DNA from: Strigamia acuminata
Taxonomy: Eukaryota > Arthropoda > Chilopoda > Geophilomorpha > Linotaeniidae
Direction of reading: 5' to 3'
DNA length: 60,000 nucleotides
NCBI GenBank assembly: GCA_949358305.1
Contig: OX442315.1
Location: forward strand, 19,186,427 to 19,246,426
In this document: in pieces, positions 50,906 through 60,000 of the stretch
Layout of the letters: each line of letters opens with the position of its first letter
Numbering within the stretch: the first letter of the stretch is position 1
Program-made: the position numbers and the translations under genes
The notes under the pieces: model-generated
What the model saw: the letters and a program-made list of their open reading frames with translations, nothing else
What the model was told of the DNA's origin: nothing
The model's database searches: none

Positions 50906-53900
50906 TGCATGGAGCGCGGAGTGTGGTGCACGTCGCTCGGGCTTTACTGGCCGTCAAGGCCGTAAAGCGTCCCACAAATGAACGTCTCGCCTTCAATTTG
51001 TCCGCTCTTGAAGCCACAACAGAGCGAGGTGTTGATTTATGCAGCCATATCTCGGGGAGTTTATGTGTTTTTAAATGGTTCAACCTCGTAGGTCACAGTA
51101 GTTGTCGAAAATCAAGGCAAAGTGCCGTAATTACATCGTTTTATATGTGAAATAAAAATGAAAAAAGGGGAGTCCGGTCTTCCGCCATTTTATGGGTCGT
51201 ACATAAAAGGGAAATTTGTCAGTAAAACTTTACGAGTACCACTCTCTTTTTTTTCCTTAAGTGTTTGTGATGATGTGATGGCCCATAAACTCCTTCACTA
51301 TCACGACACATAAACTACTCGAATTGCTACTATTCTGCTTTCGAACCTCCGTCACTGATCTGACTTTGAATATAACGACCTTGAACGACCTCCTCTATAC
51401 CCCTCTCCCGTTTTTACTCGCATATAAGACGTTGTATAAGTCGATAACCGTCATGGCCCATACAGGCCCGTAAAAACTCCCCACACGCCACATGTGGCGG
51501 CACCCAGAATTTAGCCGCCACTTTGACTCACTTTCTCGACTTTATAACCCACAGCAGACCTGACCTAGCAGGAAGCGAACAGAGTGAGCTGAGTAAGTGG
51601 ATTGGCGTCGGCTCCATCCCTCCTTCTTTTCTGGCTTTGGTTTCTTCAGAATTCGCGCATCTTCTACACGTGCCAAGAGTCGGGCGCAAAGCGGGACTGT
51701 GGCGACTGAGCTCAACATTCTGATTACCAAGGGTAAACCACAGTAAACCACAGCAGTCATGAATAATGTAATGGATCACTGAGCAAAAAGGAATACAGCA
51801 AATGCAAGACGTGAGCGAGATTTGTGGGGATCTGTCTTTTCAACAAACTCGGTGTGCTGCAGCGATAGAAATTGAAATTGGTGTGCAAAGTCGGTGAGGC
51901 GAAGCTTGCCCTTGAAAAGCAAGGGAACCCATGGTTGGCTTCCAAGTCCCTGCTTAATGCCGTGATTGAATATGGGTAGCATGCCATTCATACTAGTCGT
52001 AACTCAACAGCTGACGTCCAAGAAAAGGGGACCAATAAATGCGGGATTTGCACTTATTGCTTGAGCGCTTGTGGCTGACGAAGAAACTTGAGACTGCCCC
52101 CTTACGTGCAGGGGAAAATGAGCAATACCCAAAAGCCTCGTTCTTCAACGCAGCAATGAAAGAAACTTTTCTGACCCTTTGAAAAACTACGTCCAGGTGC
52201 GATTGGTCAATGGCAGCTGTGCGTGGCAGACATTTGTCCATGCACGCCAAATGTTTAAATTAATGGAAATTTTGAAGGGACTTTCACAATAGCTCAACTT
52301 GTTTTTATTTTATTTATTTATTTTAAATTTCTTTTATTATTTTTGTTATTTACTTATTTTTTATTTTTTTTCTCCCTTTTAATTGATTTTACACATTTTG
52401 AAGACGGTATAGTTAACTAATTTTTTTTATTGTGGTATTTCGAAAATTGCTAATTTCCGCGCCCAGTTAATGGTTAAGCTGGTATTACATAGCACAAGCT
52501 CTTTTCAGCAAGTTGGGCGTCAGCCAAATGGGTAAGTCAAAGAACTAGTCATGTGGCAAAGCCCTTTATCAAGGCTCCACATCAGATTCATGCAGATTGT
52601 TGATACGATTCCATTTCCTGTTCCAAACGCCGGATAGAGAACAAGGAGCGAACTTTCATTCCGCTCTCACCATGAGAAGACGCTGATTGATTTTGCTGCT
52701 GCCGCTTATACGTCGAAATCAGGAAAAAAGGAATTTTTTTTCGATTGCGAGTTTATTTTCCAGGAGATGACATCACAGCAGTATCCTTGATTTCCTTTTC
52801 TTTATTATTTTTTTTTCGCACTGCATCTACCTGAGTGCAGATTAAATTTACACGTGTAAAGCAAACATGTATACGAGAAAAAAAAATTGCTGGTATAAAC
52901 ATTTTTTTATGCACGCCGCGTATGTGCTGCAAACATCGAATTAATTAGCATTAAAATTTATTTTCTGTAATTTTCACAATATTAATTCTTCACATTTAAT
53001 ATACCGAAACCCCCCATAGCATTAACAATTACATGAAAATACCGGTAGATGCATTGGAAAATGGAAAGCGCGGAAACGCATTTAATTCAGTTTTCGCTTC
53101 AGCATGTTTCATGGTTCATTTTTCAGAGATTGGTGCGCTAGATATGTATCTTGTAAACTTTGAGAGATTTTTTTGTTGTTTTGATTTTGAAGATAAACTC
53201 GAATTTATCGGGGGTATAGAAAAATGTGTGTTTTCAAAGGAGATAGATTATCTGTTTAGAAATGCCTTAAATAAGCTCTTATAATCAAGTCTCAAATTAA
53301 GTTTATGAAGTGGTATAACATGTTTATTATCTGTTAGGCACAGTGTGTGCGAGTTACGAGGCGCTTCTGCAAATAAATTTACTCACTATTTATGAATTCA
53401 AGTGGCGTGTCCAGACCAGAAATTCGATCTATGATCTTATAATTAATTTAAGCGTGTTCTTCTTCGCCTCAAATCATGAAGCCACAAATGCAAAGAAATG
53501 TACTCGCCAGGGCTCTCTTCTTTACTGATTTATGAGATGAAATGTGACGGTTGAGAAAAGTCCAAATCAATGTTTTATGTTTATCCTTTGGTGAACTTTG
53601 GCCAACTTTTGTGAGAATAAAGCGCTTGATTTGACTAGGCAGCGTTATACGAGTTATTCAGGATTGAGTAATTGAAAAATCGTGCACTTGCTGATTGCAA
53701 TGATGTATATAAACATTCATTCTTTCTCGTCGAGTTGTGGAGTCATTCGACACAGCCTCTTCTATTTATGTTTCTTGTGTCTCGTTTTTTGCTCTTGAAA
53801 TTATTGTTTTTTGGTTAGGGGGAAAAAAATTAACGGAGTAGCAAATGAATTGCGCAATAATGACGGAATTTTATGGTATATTTATGAAGTGCCAGCTGGC

Positions 53901-54742
53901 AACACTAATCGCTTGTTTTGGCTGTTTGCATGATTGCCTGATGTTATTTTTTTTTAGATAAAAACAAAGTATAAAACATAAATCGATGATAAAATTTTGA
54001 TAAAATTCTTTGTTTTCAAATAAAAATGGCTTATTTGTTTGCTCTTTTGTGTGGGAAGAGAGTTGAAATACGCAGGTTAAGATGAAAAAGTTTCTTTACT
54101 ACACAACAGCTTGTGTTGAGTTTTAGGTTGGGTGCTTAGTTGGCACAGTTGTGATTCATTGGAAGCAAAGAAGCATAGCATGCCAGAAATGAGTAGGCGC
54201 TGTCAAAGCTCCAGTGAAATATTTTTGCGAGGATGAAATAGTGTCGCTTGATTTTTGCACGTTTTCAATATGCAGGAAGACGTTACAGATAGGCGCCTGT
54301 CGCTTACGTTGCCTTATCGTTGGCCAGAGCTTTCTCTTCTCCTTTCCCCTCTGCGTTGAGTCGAATTCTCTTCCTTCTGTCATCCCCCTTCCCTTCCCAC
54401 AAGTGCTATCTGACTTTTCAGTCACCAAAGAGGGCTTTGTATGCTCGGTAAGCAAGCAACGACACGAGCCTTATGTTCTTATCACAACACAGAGAGAAAG
54501 AAGGGAAGGTGGGCTAGTTAAGTGTTAAAGAATTGACGTCACTGTAGTTTGTCGCATCGAAAAAAAATTTTGTTGTCGCCAAAGCAGCGGTATAGCAGCG
54601 GCAGCAGCAGGAGCAACTTGGGTCGATGACAAGAGCATCAGTGAAGATTGAGAAAAGTGGGAATCCCCGGCTATAATGGGCTTGTCGTAGTTTCATGAAA
54701 AATACATGAAATCCACTCCAAGCTGGAGGCGTAAATAAAAGT

Positions 54743-54752
54743 TGATTAATGG
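54743..54752 (+). promoter_or_regulatory. Exd/Hox composite site TGATTAATGG
   Basis: TGATTAATGG matches the well-studied PBC/Hox composite consensus and is preceded by GTAAATAAA, a forkhead-like site. It lies in a balanced island downstream of abd-A. Confidence 0.25.
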
Positions 54753-57337
54753 CTACTTATTAGCCAAACGTTGGTGACAGAGATAGATGAGGTTTTATTA
54801 GTTGAAGATGGAGGGGAGAAAAGTGTGTTCGCTTTCTCTCTCGAGATACCTTTAACTTTTTTTCCATACATTATGATGGCATAAAAAGAGGAACTCGGTG
54901 GAAGGACGGATGTTTTTCCGATACAACCACATACAGACCACCACACTCTAATTCAGTAGTCTGCCAAAGGGGAGAAGGAATAGAAATAGGGGGACAATGC
55001 CAGCTAGAATCATTGGCGCTGAGAGATATGAAGCTTAACGGTAAAACACGCAGGCAACCTCATCGATATTTTGTGCCTTTACTTGGTTTCTCATTGGTTG
55101 CTAGGCATCTGTCTCCACAACTCCCCTCCCGCCTACATTCATTCTCATATTATAAAACTTTCCCCCCTGGTATGGTGGGGTCCATTTGAAAAAAACGAAA
55201 AAAAAAATGCTCGTGTGATATCCTCGAATTTTCTCTTAGTGCATTGATAAGTCATTAATAGGTGTCAGTTGGGCCTGTTACATGCACGTGACGCTCGATA
55301 ATGAAAACAATGGCAATGGGTTGTTGCTGCCTCCATCAATTTGTCTTTAATATCCATCTGAACAACATGCCCGTTGCTTGTACGACCACTAAAATAGCAT
55401 ACTATGGTGCAATTAAAGCTATAAAAGAGACGCATAAACATATTTGATAAGGCAGTGACGTAGCACACTAATTAAAAGTGCATTAATTTTTTTGTTCGGG
55501 ACTGAAAAGCTAATGACTCAGTCGGCCATCACAAATGTGGATATTTAGTTTATTTGTATATTTTTAATTTTAAGTGTCAGTTTTAGTTGCGTCCACTAAG
55601 TGGGCTAATTGTGGTATTAGAAGTGTAAATGTGGCCATGAAACGATGTCGGTTTGCGCCTTGTTTACACATTAAATTTAATTTGGCGTTGGACTATTCGC
55701 ATGTTTATAAAGCATTACGTTTAGTTTACACATCCATTTGCGTTATCTGTGAGAATAAACTAAGCTGTGTAAGAGTTCGTGTTGAGGCCGAATTTATTTT
55801 TGTCATTCAACTGTTAAGTTTGTATCGAATAGATTTGTGTTTTGCTCAACCAAATTGTCTATCCATCGCTCTTCGTGTGGGTTGTCGACCTACTCGTGCA
55901 TGTTGTGTGAGTAGATTGCATTGAATTCAGGAACCACGCCTGGCATGCAAAGCATTCTCATAGCCTTCTCTCCCCTTTTTCCTCTCTCTTTTTTCCTTTT
56001 TTCTTTTTTTTTTTTGAAATAATAGCTGTACTAGAAAAACTTTAGAGTTTTATTACCTGAATATTCAATGGAGAAAATTTTTCAATAAGTGAACTTAAAA
56101 AAATAATAATACAGTGTACTAGTACATTAACCGTTTTACATTTTTTGTTTGTAATTTTTGCTGTTACATCATATTATTTGATTATTAAAAAATATGGAGA
56201 AGGGAAGGGAGCGATTAAGAGGTAAAATAAAATAAATAAGTGAGTTGTATATACTGAATGACAAGGCAAGGAGTGAGGAAACGAGAGAAATTAGTCTGAT
56301 GCATTCCCTTAACGCTCATTGTACCCTGAACTATGCAGCTGAGGCCCATCGCGTTGATCCTTGAGGGAGGGGGCCAATTGCAATTCGCCTTCATTTGAAG
56401 CGATCGCCCACAGGAAATTCGGAAAACCATGCAGGCAGGTCCAAACTAAGATAAGCCAATTATGCTTGTATTGCTCCAATCTCTATAATCCCTCTACGTA
56501 GAGAAAGCGAGATGTTTACACGTGCGAGGCCCTCAACGTCTCCCTCTTTCCTTTCTCTCTCCTTTCCATTACGCCCAACCAATCAACGTGAAAGCTATAA
56601 GCCAATAAAAGGGCAAAGTTATGAGCCTAATTGGGAACCAGAGGAATGGTCGACACCAGTGATCCGAAAGACTCGACTTGAACCTAATTCTTCAGCCTTG
56701 TGTGACTGGACAGAATTTTTCTGTAATTACATTAATAATGATTTGATATGAGGGAAGGCAAATGTGTAACGAGATTATATTGCATTCGTTACAAACGATA
56801 TTGCTTTATAACTAATGTATCAGCGTCGAACCAGTGCCGCGTAAATAAACGTAAATAAAAGAATAGCAACACGTATCGTGGTGTACCCTGCTGGTCATTA
56901 CATACATAAAACAACCAATAAGTGTCATTTTTGGCAATTTCCAATACGTGTGCACATGTCCCGAATTTACGTTATAATTGCCCTTACATGAATTGCCTCT
57001 CTAATCTCATAAATTTTCTCTTATGCCTTTTATGACTGCTCGCGAGTTTCCTGTGTGTTTGTTGTTGACGTCTCTTTTTATTATTTTTTTCTAACCTCAA
57101 TAATAAAAACAGAAAATATTGCACACGCTCTTTAGTCGCTTTGATAACAAATAGAAAAAAAGATTAAAAAAATAAAGAAGATCAACAGCTCACTATCTGC
57201 CATCATATTGGTACAGAGCTCATATACTAAGTAAAAGAAGAAGAAAAAAAATTGGCAAACGGCATAGCGCCACCCGGTGATTTCCTTCCGCAACTGCAGT
57301 GAAGCATTGGACTTGCAAAGTTCTCCACTCTCCGCCC

Positions 57338-57395
57338 TTCCCTCTCTCCTCTCTCTTCTCCTCTCTCTTCTCCTCTCTCCTTTTTCCCTTTCTCG
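57338..57395 (+). repeat. CT-rich tandem repeat, 12-bp unit
   Basis: Two CTCTCTTCTCCT units inside a longer pure pyrimidine stretch; the other strand is a purine tract with GAGA motifs. Confidence 0.8.
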
Positions 57396-58766
57396 TTCCA
57401 ATGCAAGTTTCTTCCTTAATCACGGGTTCCATGAATTTTTTTCTCATTCCTTGCTTCTCCTTTCCACCCCCTCTACATCCAACTCCTCCAATTGACGCAC
57501 GCTCAGTGCTTTGGTGGCAGCAAAACGCGCGAGAAGACCTCACGCAGACCTTCATCACCAAAGCTTGTCTCCCGGCAGCCTCCTCGGCAACGAGTCTCCT
57601 CCCGGGCCCGCATTATTTATGAGACCCAAGATAGGGGCTTCGAGAGCAGCCAGCCAGAGGCGCCCACGAGCTCTCCACTCGATCGATAGTGAACCCCGGC
57701 TGCCTTGCACACTCCCTCCTCATCCATCCCGGCAAATGGTGGCAGGCACACCGGCCGTTCTTTTGGATTCTCCCGACTGCACTCACCCGCTGAGAACAGA
57801 CAATAAAAGGCACCGCCCCCATCACAGCAATTGACAAGAAAGACTGCGTTCTCCTTGTCTGTATCGTAAAAAAATTAGTTTCATCATGTTGCCTACTTCT
57901 CCACGAAAGAATCCAGGAATAACTAGTCATTAATTACATACAACAACCAGTTTTTCAAGATTATCACGATAAGGATAATTTTTACAATAATTTTTTAAAC
58001 AAAAAATGCATTTAAATCATTAAATACGAGAGTGATTTATGTTTTTGAGTTTTGTTGTTGTGTATTTTTTTTTTTCTAGATATTGAATTTATGTTAATTG
58101 CTATTTTCTAAAGGAGCACTACATCTTCGTGATGTGTACAAATTGAATGCCTTAACGGTTGAACAGATTTAAAATAAAAGAAACTTGAGTTGCATCTCAT
58201 TCATACAGAGTAAAGAAAACAAAAAAAAATAAATGTAAGTACATGAAGAGTTTGTTGAAGAACGTGCTTTTCCGTAGTAAAAAAAGAAAAAGAAAAAAAA
58301 AACACTTTCCTCTATCTCGTTAAGGGGTTTGGAATTAAATATTTATGCAAGAGATCGCCTCTCGCTTCACAAAACATCCATAATTGCTGGTGCGTTGTTC
58401 AGATGCGCCAAAGGGAGGGTAATGCTGGTGTGCAATTTTCGTTTGGACCAACGAACAACCCTCTCGTGACGTATCTACATGCCGAAAGCAATTTAATTAC
58501 AATGCACAGGTTTATTACAGATTGGGTGGTATTGACCGTCAGCTGTTTGCATTTTCGAATTGCTAAACGTTTGTAACGTGTTAAGTGAATCCACTCCATT
58601 GGTCTGTTTATGAGATATTAAGCGCAGATGCAATCCACCAAAGAAATTGTGTGCCAGTTTTGTGGTGGCAGAAGTTTTATTAAGGGCGAAAGGGCCATTG
58701 TGTTTATTCACGCGATTAAAAAGAGCTACTTAAGTGAGAGGTCAATGGTTTACGATTAGCGCCACG

Positions 58767-58809
58767 AAAAAAAAAATAAAAATAAAAATAAAAATAAAAT
58801 AAAAAAAAT
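58767..58809 (+). repeat. AAAAAT repeat
   Basis: A-rich tract with regularly spaced T residues. Confidence 0.8.
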
Positions 58810-60000
58810 CAAGTAATAAGAAGAGAGATAGTTTCTGCAAGCTTGTAATCAAGGAGGAGTTTAAAGAGCTGGATTCGGAATAAATTATATATTAATTTAT
58901 AGTTTGAAATGAAGTTATTGAACTTGAACCTTTGAACACATTTATGGTATTGCTTGTAGCGATTGTATAACATATGCAGGGAAAAAAATGAACATTGCTG
59001 CTTGATTTGCATGCATGCAGTAGTCTAAAGTCGCGAGTCACAACTTGCCTCACCTTGGTATTTTCCCAAAGTACAATGGAATATCTGGTGGCTGCCCACT
59101 GAAAGCTTCTCTCATTACACGGACATCAAAAAAGAGCAGGGTCGCCTGAGTTATATGGTTCCGTATATTTTTTCCAATTAAGAGTATTCACACGCGCTTT
59201 GAAATGGGAAAATCTGAACCTATTATGTTTTGCGGACTAGTTTTTCTACTCGTTTTCAAAAAATAATTTTTAAAGTCTAAATTTTATTCACTTTATTTTA
59301 CAAAAAAATTTATTATGAAAGCCAACCCCAACATAGAGTTTGCCCCCCTATCATAAATTGCGATCGGTTTTTTATTTTTTTTTTATTTATTGTGCCACGT
59401 GATGTGTGAGTGTGCGGACTCGTACGATTTGTATAGGTCGATGCAAGTGCGAATTGGTCCAGTGCACAAACTTGTAAGGTATCTGTAGTGTACACATTTA
59501 TTAAAAAGCAGTTGAAAAGTTAGATTATTTCTTGCAAGTGAATGTTGTGTAAAGAAGTGCCCCCGGCTTATAGGCGGTTGGACGGACCCCCAACCACTGA
59601 AGAAGACATTTGGACGATTGTATAAGAAAGTATATTTGAAAGAAAACACGTTGTCATGTCGTTTGCCACCAACTGAAAATGACAGCCAAATGGCGACCAA
59701 CTTACGATTTTCTCTCCCTTATCCTCTGCTCACATCGACCCTACTGCCGCATTTCTGCTGAGTCTCCTCCCACCTTTCTACACAAGTCTTCCATCATTCA
59801 CAACTGCAGGAAACCTTTTATGAAGTCAATGTACCATTGTGGAAATCTCTTTCTATTTCTTATTTTTTTGTTCACCACGACAAAATCGTATTTTTAATGC
59901 ACACCCAAAGCAAACAGCATGAAATATGAAATGTGCCCTTTATGCCATTGCAAAAGTAAATACATTTTTTCTTCTAACTAGAAACCCGATTATCTTATGT

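Larger units (their letters stand above)
46301..60000. other. non-coding region downstream of abd-A
   Basis: No protein gene is recognised in these 13.7 kb, which by Hox collinearity should face Ubx. Balanced-composition islands lie at about 46.74-47.29, 48.59-49.5, 49.84-50.22, 50.88-51.75, 51.88-52.26, 54.14-54.97, 56.26-56.76, 57.28-57.85 and 58.33-58.76 kb, separated by AT-rich sequence. Open frames in them are under 120 codons and show no known domain. Confidence 0.75.

Noticed and set aside
56250-56260. TATACTGAATG, another partial match to miR-iab-4-5p
   Set aside because: No hairpin partner nearby and the 3' half of the microRNA does not match.
57220-57561. 113-codon open frame on the - strand with KREEKREEK repeats
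   Set aside because: Produced by the purine-rich strand of a CT tandem repeat.

Overview
This is an AT-rich arthropod genomic window that contains one recognisable protein-coding gene, the Hox gene abdominal-A (abd-A), on the + strand. The identification rests on an Antennapedia-class homeodomain carrying the abd-A residues (F11, F22, N23, Q50), the abd-A-type [12 protein letters not shown] segment just after it, and an N-terminal exon ending in the YPWM hexapeptide. The insect-type TDWM motif is missing after YPWM and the linker sequence is unlike that of insects. This points to a non-insect arthropod (crustacean, myriapod or chelicerate); the sequence alone does not settle which. I recognise no transposon, tRNA, rRNA or other protein gene, as is usual inside a Hox cluster.

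Layout. Bases 1 to about 10.95 kb are non-coding DNA upstream of abd-A, expected by Hox collinearity to be the Abd-B side. From 10.94 to 12.37 kb the sequence becomes GC-rich and holds a TATA-like/initiator pair, a long candidate leader with short upstream ORFs and a possible leader intron, then a second promoter-like arrangement (two inverted CCAAT repeats and a TATAAAAG) directly before the start codon. Exon 1 (12369-12777) encodes residues 1-136 plus one base of codon 137. A 28.7 kb intron follows, and the homeobox exon (41470-41930) encodes the rest. Direct splicing gives a 289-residue protein. An AT-rich candidate 3' UTR with several AATAAA signals runs to about 46.3 kb. The remainder to 60 kb is non-coding, expected to be the Ubx side.

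The main new observation is a candidate 72-nt in-frame cassette microexon at 31401-31472 inside the large intron. It has a pyrimidine-rich acceptor and a consensus donor, keeps the phase with both flanking exons, and would insert 24 residues between the YPWM hexapeptide and the homeodomain. It occupies the position of the variable linker encoded by microexons in other arthropod Ubx/abd-A genes, but its peptide is unlike the insect linker.

Other points worth testing are tight clusters of GCCAT (Pho/YY1 core) sites that look like Polycomb response element candidates (about 16.6, 30.4 and 50.9 kb), a cluster of Abd-B/Caudal-type sites just inside the intron, a repeated 13-mer containing an octamer, CTCF-like motifs, and a possible miR-iab-8 seed match in the distal 3' UTR. 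All regulatory calls are by eye and need comparison with related genomes or expression data.
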